Of a DNA stretch of 64,000 bases, positions 1-8,881 are shown in pieces. This DNA comes from SABI01 sp963663665. Its GTDB lineage: Bacteria; Spirochaetota; Spirochaetia; Sphaerochaetales; Sphaerochaetaceae. The notes beneath the pieces were generated by a model that was not told where the DNA came from, searched no databases, and worked only from the letters and a program-made list of their open reading frames with translations. The stretch's first letter is position 1; each line of letters opens with the position of its first letter. The DNA is taken from assembly GCA_963663665.2 (NCBI GenBank), contig CAXXKP010000010.1:1-64000 (forward strand). The letters run 5' to 3'. A program made the translations under genes and the position numbers.

Positions 1-513
1 CCGATGCCCTTTGTGTAGAAGGAATTCATCTACTGCAGTGTGAGTACTATAAGTGGTTGGTCTAACTGAAGGAAACATCCTTTTCAATCGTTTCACATCT
101 ATATCTCGTACCACAGATGGGTGAATATGAAGAATCTGAGAGATTTCAGTGAGTGTGAATCCCTTGGCAAGATACTCTGCAGCTAAGGTCATCAGATGTT
201 TTGTGATCCTATGATTTGAAACTTTGAAAGGAATATTCTGGCTCTTGATGCACCCACACTGTTCACACTTTGATCGTTTAAAGCCTCCTCTCAGCACATG
301 AACTCTTCCCATGATCGGTACATGTTGAAGATTGATGTGATGTTTTTGATGTACATACATCTGGCTTTGGCAGACAGGACAGATCCTGGGGACCTCTGTT
401 GTGACTTCCCCTGTTGTAACTGTGATGATTCCATTGCGTGTGTGCACTTTTTTTGGTTCTTCAGTGACACAGAAACTTGTAAGTTGGTGGGCTATGGTGA
501 TAGTATCGTTCAT
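1..513 (-). CDS. ISL3-family transposase, N-terminal 171 residues (partial)
   Basis: This is an open minus-strand frame from an ATG at 513 to the window edge with no stop. It begins MNDTITIAHQLTS. Residues about 45-95 form a zinc-finger-like region, with CPVC followed by CEQCGC, as in the ISL3 zinc-binding domain. A helix-turn-helix follows (LAAEYLAKGFTLTEISQILH), and the last visible residues, VDEFLLHKGHR, match the start of the DDE catalytic core, where the first aspartate lies in an IDEF(S/A)xxKGHR motif. A GGAG lies just upstream of the start. It catalyses movement of its own element. Intactness cannot be judged because the catalytic domain lies outside the window. Confidence 0.8.
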   Translation of the reverse strand, partial: MNDTITIAHQLTSFCVTEEPKKVHTRNGIITVTTGEVTTEVPRICPVCQSQMYVHQKHHINLQHVPIMGRVHVLRGGFKRSKCEQCGCIKSQNIPFKVSNHRITKHLMTLAAEYLAKGFTLTEISQILHIHPSVVRDIDVKRLKRMFPSVRPTTYSTHTAVDEFLLHKGHR

Positions 514-634
514 GGGACGGGAATGCTCCTTCGGTTTTAGTGTGGTAACCAAAACTTTAGAACATCTTCCGTCCCTTTTCTATATGTTTTTACTTTCCTT
601 TAATTCTCCATCCCACAACTTTCTGTAAAGAGCC
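1..634 (-). mobile_element. ISL3-family insertion sequence, partial (left side outside window)
   Basis: The element reads right to left and runs off the left edge. Its transposase starts at 513. The right terminus is placed at 634, because the minus strand from there reads GGCTCTTTACAG, which resembles the GG(C)TCTTT ends of ISL3 elements. The next eight bases, ATAAAATT (635-642), would be the target duplication if the element is intact. The other end is not visible, so neither the inverted repeat nor the duplication can be confirmed. Confidence 0.6.
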
Positions 635-780
635 ATAAAATTCCCAGAGAAAGACTTGACCAACCTTCCTCTCTTCTTGATAGATATAAATATCTAGAGC
701 TATTTAAGGTATTCTGATTATGCACAACACTTTTTGTCTTCATCTAACTTCATTGTATTTCTGTAACACAAAAATTATTC

Positions 781-832
781 TTGCATTTTAGAAACGACAT
801 GTTATAATACACATAAACGAATCGATTCGTTT
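781..832 (+). promoter_or_regulatory. Promoter with 18-base perfect palindromic operator (LacI-type)
   Basis: TTGCAT (781-786) and TATAAT (803-808) are separated by 16 bases. Right after the -10 box lies the perfect palindrome AAACGAATCGATTCGTTT (815-832), covering the expected start of transcription. The central CG and the length fit LacI-family operators. The LacI gene at 6857, at the end of this operon, is the natural candidate to bind it. The leader to the first gene is about 130 bases. Confidence 0.75.
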
Positions 833-963
833 TTTATATATACTTATAATAATAGGATATAAAATTGAAAAGAAGTTACGATACAATTTCGTCATGATGT
901 TTCAATTATGTATTATTTAACTTTTAGCGTATGCTAAAAAAAGAACAAGGGAGGATTTTTGAG

Positions 964-1899
964 ATGAAAGCAAAGAAAGTATTAGTTGTTTTGTGTATCT
1001 TGATCATTGCTACAGGAATGATCTTTGCAGCTGGAGCAAAAGAAGAGCAAAAGAAGATTGCTTTAGTACCGCCTGCCATGATTTCACCGTATTATGCATC
1101 AGTTATCAGCGGGGCTAAAGAAGCAGTAAATCGATTAGGATATGATTTGGTAACACTCGCTCCAGAGTCAGAATCAGATTATATTGCACAGGTTCAAATA
1201 GTTGACGATTTAATTACACAAGAGGTAGATGGTTTAATTCTCTGTGCAATTAATAGTGATGCTATCATTTCAGCAGTAAAAAAAGCTAACCAAGCAAACA
1301 TTCCAGTAATTATGTTCAACACACAGAATGAACTAGCTGATGGTAATGTTGCTTCATATGTTCGTTATGACCAGTATGAAGGTGGTGCTAAGGTGTGTGA
1401 TTTTGTTGCTGAACAGTTTGATGGGACAGCAAAAGTAGCTATTATTGAAGGACTACCTTCAGATCATACTACAGAAAGAAAAGGTGGATTCATGGATCGT
1501 GCTAAAGCAAAGTATCCTGGAATTCAAGTAGTTGCTTCACAACCTGGTGACTGGGAAAGAGAGAAAGGGATGAATGCTGCTTCAAATATGTTGCAGGCTA
1601 ATCCAGAGATCGATGTATTCTTTGCACTCTCTGATGAAATGGGTCTTGGTGCTGTAAGAGCAATTGAAGAGGCTGGTTCTGATGCTAAGGTTGTCAGCTT
1701 TGATGGTAATCCCAATGCAGTTGAAAGTGTCATTGCTGGAAAAATGTTGAGCACTCTCTCAATTGGTGGTGTAGGTACTGGTGTAAAAACAGTTGAAACA
1801 ATGGACAAAATTCTCAAGGGAGAAAAAGTCGATAAGATTATTAATGTTGATACCTATATCGTATCTAGTGAAAATGCAGAGGAATTCCTCCCTAAATAA
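964..1899 (+). CDS. Ribose-type ABC transporter substrate-binding protein
   Basis: This is a secreted sugar-binding protein of the periplasmic-binding-protein type 4 (RbsB-like) family, 311 residues. The start at 964 is preferred over 931 because AGGGAGGA lies just upstream of it and the protein then opens with a clean signal peptide (MKAKKVLVVLCILIIATGMIFAAGAKEE). Visible family traits are the alternating alpha/beta core with ISPYYASVISGAKEAVNRLGYDL at the first lobe, DGLILCAINSDA, and VVSFDGNPNAVESVIAGKM near the hinge. It is the first gene of the operon and is followed by the matching ATPase and permease. The ligand is probably a pentose, polyol or related sugar, but cannot be named from sequence. 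Confidence 0.88.
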   Translation: MKAKKVLVVLCILIIATGMIFAAGAKEEQKKIALVPPAMISPYYASVISGAKEAVNRLGYDLVTLAPESESDYIAQVQIVDDLITQEVDGLILCAINSDAIISAVKKANQANIPVIMFNTQNELADGNVASYVRYDQYEGGAKVCDFVAEQFDGTAKVAIIEGLPSDHTTERKGGFMDRAKAKYPGIQVVASQPGDWEREKGMNAASNMLQANPEIDVFFALSDEMGLGAVRAIEEAGSDAKVVSFDGNPNAVESVIAGKMLSTLSIGGVGTGVKTVETMDKILKGEKVDKIINVDTYIVSSENAEEFLPK

Positions 1900-1922
1900 G
1901 GAAGAGGAAATATGAGAGTAGT

Positions 1923-1949
1923 TGGGAGATTTCTAAAGGAAATCTCCCA
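1923..1949 (+). other. Intercistronic hairpin after the binding-protein gene
   Basis: TGGGAGATTTC (1923-1933) pairs perfectly with GAAATCTCCCA (1939-1949) around a five-base loop. There is no T-run behind it, so it looks more like an mRNA-stabilising or partial-termination element than a full terminator. Its place directly behind the binding-protein gene would keep that protein in excess over the ATPase and permease. Confidence 0.7.
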
Positions 1950-1990
1950 CTCACTTTCAACTATATTCACCACTATGAGGATGTTAGATT

Positions 1991-3502
1991 GTGAACGATG
2001 ATGTAGCTTTACAGATGTCAGGGATTAGTAAATATTTTACCGGTGTACAAGCACTGGATAAAGTCGATTTACGTGTGAAAAAAGCAGAAGTACATGCTTT
2101 GCTTGGAGAAAATGGTGCTGGGAAATCGACTTTGATGAAAATTCTTTCTGGCGCATATACAATGGATGAAGGAAGCATTGAATTGTTTGGTAATCCTGTT
2201 ACTATTCATAACCCCAAACAAGCAGAAACATTGGGGATAAGTATTATCTATCAAGAATTAAATCTTATTCCACATCTTACAATCGCTGAAAATATATTTC
2301 TTGGTCGTCATAAAATGCATAATAGGGTGCATATTGATTGGAAGGCTATTAACAAAGAGGCAGAGCGTATACTACGTGACTTGGAAGTCGATTTACCTGT
2401 TCAATCCAAAGTTGGATCTTTAGGCATTGCTCAGCAACAAATGGTTGAGGTGGCTAAAGCTCTCTCTTTGAATGCCAAAATTATTATCATGGATGAACCG
2501 ACAGCTCCACTTACCGATACAGAGACTAATCATCTATTTGAAATGGTGAGGCGCCTCAAGAAGAATGGAGTAACGATTATCTATATTTCTCACCGTTTGG
2601 AAGAGATTAAAACGCTATGCGACAGAGCAACAATCATGCGAGATGGAAAAACAATCACACAAGTCGAAGTTGCTGATATCACTGTAGATGAAATTATCAA
2701 ACATATGGTTGGGCGGGAGCTGAAAGACAAATTCCCAAAAGTTGAGAAAACGATTGGAAAAGAAATTTTCAGAGTTGAATCATTAACTTCAGATAAGATT
2801 ACTGATGTAAGTTTTTATGTTCAAGCCGGAGAAATTCTAGGATTCAGTGGATTAGTAGGGGCGGGAAGAACTGAAACAGCACGAGCTATATTTGGTCTTG
2901 ATCAGAAAACTTCTGGTAATATTATATTGCATGGAAAGGAAATCTCTATAAAAACTCCTAAAGATGCTATTTTACATGGAATTGGATTTGTTACCGAAGA
3001 CCGTAAAGGGGAAGGGTTAGTTCTCTCAATGAATGTGAGGGAAAACATTTCTTTAGCTTCGTTAAAAACATTGAGCCAAGGTATTCAATTATTATTGAAA
3101 AAAGAACGAAACTTAGCAGATGATTATGTAGATAGATTAAACATTAAGACACCTTCAATAGAACAGTTAATGCGTAATTTATCTGGAGGAAACCAACAAA
3201 AAGTGGTATTGGCTAAGTGGCTAGTCTCTGAAAGTGCGGTGCTCATATTCGATGAACCCACACGAGGAATCGATGTAGGTGCAAAAATTGAAGTATATAA
3301 TATTATCAATAGTTTGGCACAAAATGGATGTGCAATCATTGTGATTAGTTCTGAGATCCAAGAATTACTTGGAATATGTGATCGAATTATTGTAATGGCT
3401 CGTGGTAGGAAAACTGGTGAACTGACAATTGAAGAAGCAACTCAAGAAAACATCATGGCACTCGCTACAGGTGCAAAAAAACAAGAAAGAGGAAGGTCAT
3501 AA
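1991..3502 (+). CDS. Sugar ABC transporter ATP-binding protein (RbsA-like, two ATPase domains)
   Basis: The protein has 503 residues, normal for RbsA/MglA/XylG. Domain one has Walker A GENGAGKST (39-47), the family-typical signature variant LGIAQQQM (about 144-151) and Walker B IIIMDEP (165-170). Domain two has the degenerate Walker A usual for this family (GLVGAGRTE, about 280), LSGGNQQKVVLAKWL and LIFDEPTRGIDVG. It energises uptake of the sugar bound by the upstream binding protein, on the inner face of the membrane. Start is GTG at 1991. Its stop overlaps the permease start by one base (TAATG), implying coupled translation. Confidence 0.93.
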   Translation: MNDDVALQMSGISKYFTGVQALDKVDLRVKKAEVHALLGENGAGKSTLMKILSGAYTMDEGSIELFGNPVTIHNPKQAETLGISIIYQELNLIPHLTIAENIFLGRHKMHNRVHIDWKAINKEAERILRDLEVDLPVQSKVGSLGIAQQQMVEVAKALSLNAKIIIMDEPTAPLTDTETNHLFEMVRRLKKNGVTIIYISHRLEEIKTLCDRATIMRDGKTITQVEVADITVDEIIKHMVGRELKDKFPKVEKTIGKEIFRVESLTSDKITDVSFYVQAGEILGFSGLVGAGRTETARAIFGLDQKTSGNIILHGKEISIKTPKDAILHGIGFVTEDRKGEGLVLSMNVRENISLASLKTLSQGIQLLLKKERNLADDYVDRLNIKTPSIEQLMRNLSGGNQQKVVLAKWLVSESAVLIFDEPTRGIDVGAKIEVYNIINSLAQNGCAIIVISSEIQELLGICDRIIVMARGRKTGELTIEEATQENIMALATGAKKQERGRS

Positions 3503-4473
3503 TGAAGAATATCTCTCAACGAAAATTAGGTCTAAAAAACATTGGAAATGCCAGTAATATTCTTGGAATTCTTTTTGCCCTTATTATTATGAGCACCATA
3601 TTAGCAATTGCGACTAATAGTTTTTTGAAACCTTCAAATTTACTTAATGTGCTACAGCAAATTTCAATTAACTTTACCCTTGCCTTAGGGATGTCATATA
3701 TCATTCTTCTTGGTGGTATTGATCTCTCTGTAGGATCTAATGTTGCTTTTAGTGGTTTGGTTATGGCGATTCTCATGAAACACATGATGTTTCCAGTATG
3801 GTTAAGTATTTTGATTGGGATTCTGGTTGCTGTTTTTATAGGATTCTTAAATGGATTTTTTATTACATTCTTTAATCTTCCTCCGTTTATTGCAACTTTA
3901 GGTATGATGTCTATTGCTAGAGGAATGGCTTATACTATTACTGGAGGACAACCGGTCTATACGTTCCCTAGTTCTTTTACAGCAATTACAGGGAGGTTTT
4001 TTGGAATTCCTCTTTTTACTCTCCTGATTATGATTTTTCTATTCATCATTGCAATGTATGTGTTGAAATTCACTCGCTATGGTCGATCTTTCTATGCAAT
4101 TGGCGGCAATAGGAGTTGTGCAAAACTATCGGGAATTAGTGTAAAGAAAATTGAAGCTTCCGCTTATATGATTAGCGGTTTTTGCTGCGGTGTTGCAGCT
4201 ATGATTCTTACTTCACGTCTTGATTCAGCAGTTCCTACGAATGCTGAGGGCTCGGAATTGGAAGCTATTGCGGCAGTTGTCATTGGTGGTATTTCGATGA
4301 GTGGTGGGGAAGGAAGTATCTCTGGTACCTTGATAGGTGCCCTCATTATTGGTGTTATCGCCAATGGAATGAACTTATTATATGTTCCTCAAGGAGCACA
4401 GCGAGTCGTTAAAGGTGCGATTATTTTGATTGCTGTTATTATTGATGTGTTACGTAGAAGAAAAAAAGATTAA
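3502..4473 (+). CDS. Sugar ABC transporter permease (RbsC-like)
   Basis: This is a 323-residue polytopic membrane protein of the branched/ribose permease family. Several hydrophobic spans are visible, together with the family motifs SYIILLGGIDLSVGSN (near 65-80), FIATLGMMSIARG and GSELEAIAAVVIGGISMSGGEG (the EAA-like cytoplasmic loop). It forms the channel partner of the ATPase encoded immediately upstream, with which it overlaps by one base. Size and motifs are normal. Confidence 0.93.
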   Translation: MKNISQRKLGLKNIGNASNILGILFALIIMSTILAIATNSFLKPSNLLNVLQQISINFTLALGMSYIILLGGIDLSVGSNVAFSGLVMAILMKHMMFPVWLSILIGILVAVFIGFLNGFFITFFNLPPFIATLGMMSIARGMAYTITGGQPVYTFPSSFTAITGRFFGIPLFTLLIMIFLFIIAMYVLKFTRYGRSFYAIGGNRSCAKLSGISVKKIEASAYMISGFCCGVAAMILTSRLDSAVPTNAEGSELEAIAAVVIGGISMSGGEGSISGTLIGALIIGVIANGMNLLYVPQGAQRVVKGAIILIAVIIDVLRRRKKD

Positions 4474-4484
4474 AGGATGTATAG

Positions 4485-4856
4485 ATGAAAGAACTTGGTT
4501 ATCCCTACTGGTGCATTCCTGATTTATATATGAGAGATGAAATAGTGGGGACTGTCCCATCGCATGAGAGTATTAGCTTTGTTAATACTGGAAAAGTTGA
4601 TGCTATTGTTACGCTGAATCTAATATTCGAACATGATATTGAGCAGAAGGTCATTTCTCCTGTGCGCATTCCTCCTTTTAAATCGATTCATCTACGGATG
4701 GATCAATTAGAGAAGTGGGATTATGAAGTGCCAAGGAATGAGCCCTATGCCCTAATTATAGAGAGTACAAAAAAGATCGTAGTTGAATATGCCCGTCTAA
4801 ATTGGATAGATGGACATATGCAATCATTTGCAATACTTGCATATGGGCAAGATTAA
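4485..4856 (+). CDS. ASRT-family (sensory rhodopsin transducer-like) small-molecule-binding protein
   Basis: The 123-residue soluble protein carries no signal peptide. It matches the pattern of the Anabaena sensory rhodopsin transducer family: an opening W(C/A)IPDLYM stretch, EIVGTVPSHESISFVNTG in the middle of the first half, paired beta strands with RIPPFKSIHLRMDQL, PYALIIESTKKIVVEYARLNW, and a closing AILAYG. The family is a small beta-sandwich proposed to bind small ligands, often carbohydrates. Here it lies 11 bases after an RbsC-like permease and before two dehydrogenases, and no rhodopsin gene is visible. A role as sugar-binding or carrier accessory of the catabolic pathway is an inference. 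Confidence 0.75.
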   Translation: MKELGYPYWCIPDLYMRDEIVGTVPSHESISFVNTGKVDAIVTLNLIFEHDIEQKVISPVRIPPFKSIHLRMDQLEKWDYEVPRNEPYALIIESTKKIVVEYARLNWIDGHMQSFAILAYGQD

Positions 4857-4876
4857 TATCGTTAAGGAGACATGTA

Positions 4877-5662
4877 ATGGATATAAAGAGAGTTGCTATT
4901 GTTACTGGTGGTACACGTGGTATGGGACAATCGATTAGTTTGAAGTTAGCTAAAGATGGCAATATCGTAATAGCGTTGTATCGTTCTAATGAGAAAAAAG
5001 CTATTGAGACAAAAGCCGAGTTAGTGAGGATTTCTCCCCAATCAGATGTTTTCAAGTGCGATGTAACTGATGAAAAACAGGTGTTAAAAGTTGTGAGTGA
5101 TATTGCAGCAAAATTTGGTCGAATAGATATCCTTGTTAATAATGCCGGTATTTTTGACTTTAAATTCTTAGAAGATATGGATGGGGCCTATTTACAGAGA
5201 GTAATGACGGGCAATTTTATGAGCCAGTTCTATATGCTTAAGGCTGTAATTCCTTATATGAAGAAAAATTCATATGGTCGAATTATTAATGCTTCTTCGA
5301 TTTCTGGTCATTTTAGTGATGTTGGGTTAGTAGCTTATGCTGCAAGTAAGGCAAGTATTGATATGATGACAAAAATTGGCTCTGCTGAATTAGCTCCCTA
5401 TAATATTACAGTCAACTCATATGCTCCTGGAATTATTCATACAGATATGACTGATGCAATGATTCAAGAGAGAGGTGATATCCAAGTGAAACAAATATCA
5501 TTAAATCGATTTGGTAATGGTGATGATGTTGCTTCTCTTGTGAGTTATATAGCTTCATTTGAAGCTGGGTACCTCACTGGTGAAATTATTGGTATTGATG
5601 GTGGCTTTTTCAAGGTTCAAAACGCATATCGTGCTCATGAGTATGCCGCTTCAAAAGAATAG
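4877..5662 (+). CDS. Short-chain dehydrogenase/reductase
   Basis: The protein has 261 residues from the ATG at 4877, chosen because AAGGAG lies eight bases ahead; the longer in-frame start has no such site. Classical SDR features are the NAD(P) motif TGGTRGMG (10-17), NNAG (88-91), Ser140/141, and the active site YAASK with Tyr154 and Lys158. The end GGFF is typical of FabG-like enzymes. It oxidises or reduces a hydroxyl of an unknown sugar or polyol. Its position in the ribose-type importer operon suggests a catabolic oxidation rather than fatty-acid synthesis. Confidence 0.88.
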   Translation: MDIKRVAIVTGGTRGMGQSISLKLAKDGNIVIALYRSNEKKAIETKAELVRISPQSDVFKCDVTDEKQVLKVVSDIAAKFGRIDILVNNAGIFDFKFLEDMDGAYLQRVMTGNFMSQFYMLKAVIPYMKKNSYGRIINASSISGHFSDVGLVAYAASKASIDMMTKIGSAELAPYNITVNSYAPGIIHTDMTDAMIQERGDIQVKQISLNRFGNGDDVASLVSYIASFEAGYLTGEIIGIDGGFFKVQNAYRAHEYAASKE

Positions 5663-5671
5663 GAGGATGTG

Positions 5672-6736
5672 ATGAAAAAAATGATGAATGCTTTAGTTTC
5701 TTATGCTCCGTATGATTATAGATATGAACAAGTCTCTGTTCCTACAGTAGGAGAGGGTGAAATTCTATTGAAAGTGAAAGGATGTGGTATTTGTGCAGGG
5801 GATGTAAAATCTTTTCATGGTGGAATCCGTATTTGGGGAACTTCAGAAGAGAACCGTTATATTGATGCTCCGGTTATTGGTGGACATGAATTCTTTGGAG
5901 AAGTTGTTGAACTTGGAGACGGAGTAACTAATTTCAAGATTGGTGATTCAGTAGTTGCCGAGCAGATTGTTCCCTGTGATGAATGTGAATTTTGTAGAGC
6001 TGGTAAATACTGGATGTGTGTTGAATCAGCTGTGTATGGTTTTAAGAAACATGCTCAAGGTGGATTCGCTGAATATATTCTCCTAAATAAACATAGTAGA
6101 GTCCACAAGTTACCAGATAGTTTTTCTCCTGAACAGTCAGTTATGGTAGAGCCTATTGCTTGTGGTATGCATGCTGTTGAACTTGGACAGATTGCACATT
6201 CAGATGTTGTTGTGATAGCAGGTCTTGGTTCTATTGGTACTGCAATGGTGAATATGATAAAATTGCGATTACCAAAAATGATTATTGCTATTGATATTCG
6301 TCCCTATCGTCTACAGATGGGAAAGAAGTATGGTGCTGATGTTGTTCTTAATGCACTAGAGAGTGATGTTGTTGAAGAGATTATGAAAGCAACTAATGGG
6401 CGAGGTTGTGATGTCTATATTGAAGCTTCAGGTAGTCCAAAGAGTGTAAATCAAGGGTTGGCTTCTTTAAGAAATCATGGAAGATATGTTCAAATGGGTG
6501 TGTTTGCTGATGAAGTGAAGGCTGATTGGAATATTATTGGTGATGGGAAAGAACTCAATATTGTTGGCTCTCACCTTTCTGCGTTGACCTATCCATCAGT
6601 GATAGAGGGTATTCGTACTGGTATGATTCACACCGATGGGTTAATCAGTCACACATTTGCTTTGAAGGATTGGAAGGCAGCTTTTGAAGAAGCTGAAAAG
6701 AATCTTAATGCCATGAAGATTATGTTAGTTCTTTAA
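5672..6736 (+). CDS. Zinc-dependent alcohol/polyol dehydrogenase (MDR family)
   Basis: This is a 354-residue medium-chain dehydrogenase resembling sorbitol and threonine dehydrogenases. GCGICAGD supplies the catalytic-zinc cysteine, GGHEFFGEV the zinc histidine/glutamate, and CDECEFCRAGKYWMC the four structural-zinc cysteines. VVIAGLGSIGTAMVN is the NAD-binding turn. AGGAGG at 5661-5666 favours the ATG at 5672 over the GTG at 5669. It follows the SDR by nine bases, so two successive oxidations of an imported polyol or sugar are plausible. Substrate unknown. Confidence 0.9.
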   Translation: MKKMMNALVSYAPYDYRYEQVSVPTVGEGEILLKVKGCGICAGDVKSFHGGIRIWGTSEENRYIDAPVIGGHEFFGEVVELGDGVTNFKIGDSVVAEQIVPCDECEFCRAGKYWMCVESAVYGFKKHAQGGFAEYILLNKHSRVHKLPDSFSPEQSVMVEPIACGMHAVELGQIAHSDVVVIAGLGSIGTAMVNMIKLRLPKMIIAIDIRPYRLQMGKKYGADVVLNALESDVVEEIMKATNGRGCDVYIEASGSPKSVNQGLASLRNHGRYVQMGVFADEVKADWNIIGDGKELNIVGSHLSALTYPSVIEGIRTGMIHTDGLISHTFALKDWKAAFEEAEKNLNAMKIMLVL

Positions 6737-6856
6737 TAGAAAAGAATGTATGACAAGGATATAGACAGAGAATTCAATAGGGCTCACTGTCTCATATAGT
6801 AACTTGTCTCTTTGGTGGAGTTACTGTATTATTTTTGTCAAAGAAAGGAATCTATT

Positions 6857-7861
6857 GTGGCTGTTATAAAAGATGTTGCTAAGCTTGCTGGAGTCTCTCC
6901 AAGCACTGTCTCTAAGTATTTGAATAATCCAAGCTCTTTAAGGGAAATGAATAGAATTGCGATTGAACACGCTATTGAGCAATTAAATTATACTCCTAAT
7001 CTTTTTGCGCGTCATTTACGAGTACAAAATTCACATATTATTGCTATTGTTGCGCAAGAGATTACCAATCCGTTTCATGCTACTATTTATAATACAATCA
7101 GAAAAATTGCTCTTCAACAAAACTATTCAGTCATTCTTTATTCAATAGACAATGTTGATGGAGAGTTGAGTTCTTTACTCGATTCTCTTCCCCTTAACTT
7201 TTTTAGTGGAATTATCGTCTGCTATTTCCATGATATGGATAAGTCAATGAATTTTGCTTTATCAAATAAAAATCTTCCTTTTGTAATTATGAGTAATGTT
7301 CCTTATTATCAGAATTTTGATAATATTCGAATTGTGTATGGTGATTTTGGTCTGGGAATAGAGAAAATTACAAAATATATTATTGACTTAGGGAAAAAAA
7401 ATATTGCTTATGTAGGGTGTATGACTAGAGTTCCTGAACTTGAACCAAAATTTCTTGGTTTTATGAAGATTATGGAAAAAGAAGGGCTTACTCCTCATAG
7501 TGTTGTTCGGCTACAAAAAGAATATCGAGCTGAAACAGGATACGAATCAGCACGAATAATTATGAGCCATGAACAGATACCTGATGCAATTCTTGTTGAC
7601 AATGATATTATGGCAATGGGAGTACTTCGCTATTTAGAAGATAATCACATAAGAATACCAGAAGATATCATAGTGACCGGCTTTGATGATATCCCAATGT
7701 CAGCTTTTCACTGCCCAGCACTCACTACAGTCCATGTCCCAATTGAAGAGATGAGCATTAAATCATTTGAACTTCTCTATGAACTCATGGAAAAAGGAAA
7801 TACCCCCACTGAAATACCTGTCTTTATTCCAGAAGTCGTAGCAAGAGAAACTACTACGTAA
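6857..7861 (+). CDS. LacI-family transcriptional regulator
   Basis: The protein has 334 residues from a GTG at 6857, placed by AAGAAAGGAA upstream and by the start of the helix-turn-helix (VAVIKDVAKLAGVSPSTVSKYL). The rest is a periplasmic-binding-protein-like ligand domain, with IIAIVAQEITNPFH early and VTGFDDIPMSAFHCPALTTVHVP near the end. It closes the operon that begins at 964 and probably represses it through the palindrome at 815-832, releasing on binding the imported sugar or a metabolite. No operator copy is seen directly in front of its own gene. Confidence 0.9.
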   Translation: MAVIKDVAKLAGVSPSTVSKYLNNPSSLREMNRIAIEHAIEQLNYTPNLFARHLRVQNSHIIAIVAQEITNPFHATIYNTIRKIALQQNYSVILYSIDNVDGELSSLLDSLPLNFFSGIIVCYFHDMDKSMNFALSNKNLPFVIMSNVPYYQNFDNIRIVYGDFGLGIEKITKYIIDLGKKNIAYVGCMTRVPELEPKFLGFMKIMEKEGLTPHSVVRLQKEYRAETGYESARIIMSHEQIPDAILVDNDIMAMGVLRYLEDNHIRIPEDIIVTGFDDIPMSAFHCPALTTVHVPIEEMSIKSFELLYELMEKGNTPTEIPVFIPEVVARETTT

Positions 7862-8011
7862 AGTAAAGAATATGTGAGAAGAGCATGAATTGAAATCTGA
7901 GACATACTATTTATTCAAAACATTGTAACTACTAATTCATGACTGTTAAAGTCAATTAGAATTGGTTCTATTCTCTCTTAACTGCAGGATAAAATTCTTT
8001 TCAAATATTTC

Positions 8012-8071
8012 TTGACAGATACAATTTCTCGGTACATGATATATTCATGGGATGAAGGACGTAGGACGTCC
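8012..8071 (+). promoter_or_regulatory. Probable promoter of the GntR-headed operon
   Basis: TTGACA (8012-8017) is followed by TGATAT (8037-8042, 19-base spacing) or CATGAT at 17 bases. Just downstream lies the small palindrome GGACGTCC (8064-8071), in the untranslated leader of the regulator gene. The -35 box is clear and the -10 assignment is weak. The rest of the gap from 7862 shows nothing further. Confidence 0.45.
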
Positions 8072-8098
8072 TCTCAATATTAATGATGGAGGATAACA

Positions 8099-8821
8099 TT
8101 GAATACCGAAGCATTGGCAATTTTATTTAATTTGGAACAAGGTAATTCCCTGAAGAGAGAGAGTGTCTCCTCATCAATTGCAAATATCATTATCGATTAT
8201 TTGCTAGCAAAGAAGCTTAAACCAGGAGATCAGATACCTACTGAACAAGAATTTATGACGCATCTTGGAGTAGGAAGAAACTCAGTGAGAGAAGCAATTA
8301 AAATGTTAACTTTCTTAGGGGTCGTGGAAATACGCAAAGGTGTAGGGTCTTTCATATCTAGTAGTATTCCTTCCTCAGCAATAAACCCTTTAATTCTGGC
8401 TTTGGCTTTTGAACAAGGCCTATCAATGGACTTGGTGGAACTAAGAGTACTTATTGACACTGGGGTAGGGAATCTTGTGATAGATAAAATTGATGAAAAG
8501 GGGATTGCTTTATTAGAAGCAACTAATGAGAGGATAGAATCATTACTTGAAAATAGTGGTGAATCGTCTCCTCCATTACATGAACTTGATTTTGCTTTTC
8601 ATGAAACACTTTTTAAATTAGCAGATAATCCATTAGTAGAGAAGATCGGGATGGCAGTTTATAAATTATTCAATTTTGCTATGGAGAAATCTATGGTATC
8701 AGATCCAAAACAAGCTTACCTCAATCACAAACTTATAATTGAAGCAATCAAAGAAAAAGATAAATTACGCTTACTAGAGAATACAAGGGAATCCTTAGAG
8801 GTATGGAGTAAATTCGTATAG
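8099..8821 (+). CDS. GntR-family (FadR/FCD type) transcriptional regulator
   Basis: The protein has 240 residues. The N-terminal winged helix (residues about 20-90) has the GntR pattern LKPGDQIPTEQEFMTHLGVGRNSVREAIKML and EIRKGVGSFI. The all-helical C-terminal FCD domain has ELRVLIDTGVGNLVIDKI, a metal/ligand-type DFAFHETLFKLADNPLVEKI, and a final helical HKLIIEAIKEKD. The start is TTG at 8099, behind GGAGGATAACA. It precedes the cupin, isomerase and TRAP genes and probably controls them in response to a sugar acid, the usual ligand class for FCD regulators. Confidence 0.88.
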   Translation: MNTEALAILFNLEQGNSLKRESVSSSIANIIIDYLLAKKLKPGDQIPTEQEFMTHLGVGRNSVREAIKMLTFLGVVEIRKGVGSFISSSIPSSAINPLILALAFEQGLSMDLVELRVLIDTGVGNLVIDKIDEKGIALLEATNERIESLLENSGESSPPLHELDFAFHETLFKLADNPLVEKIGMAVYKLFNFAMEKSMVSDPKQAYLNHKLIIEAIKEKDKLRLLENTRESLEVWSKFV

Positions 8822-8881
8822 CTGCCAAATAAAAGAAGTATTCATTTGTATGAAAGTAATTACTATAGAGGAGAAATAGAG

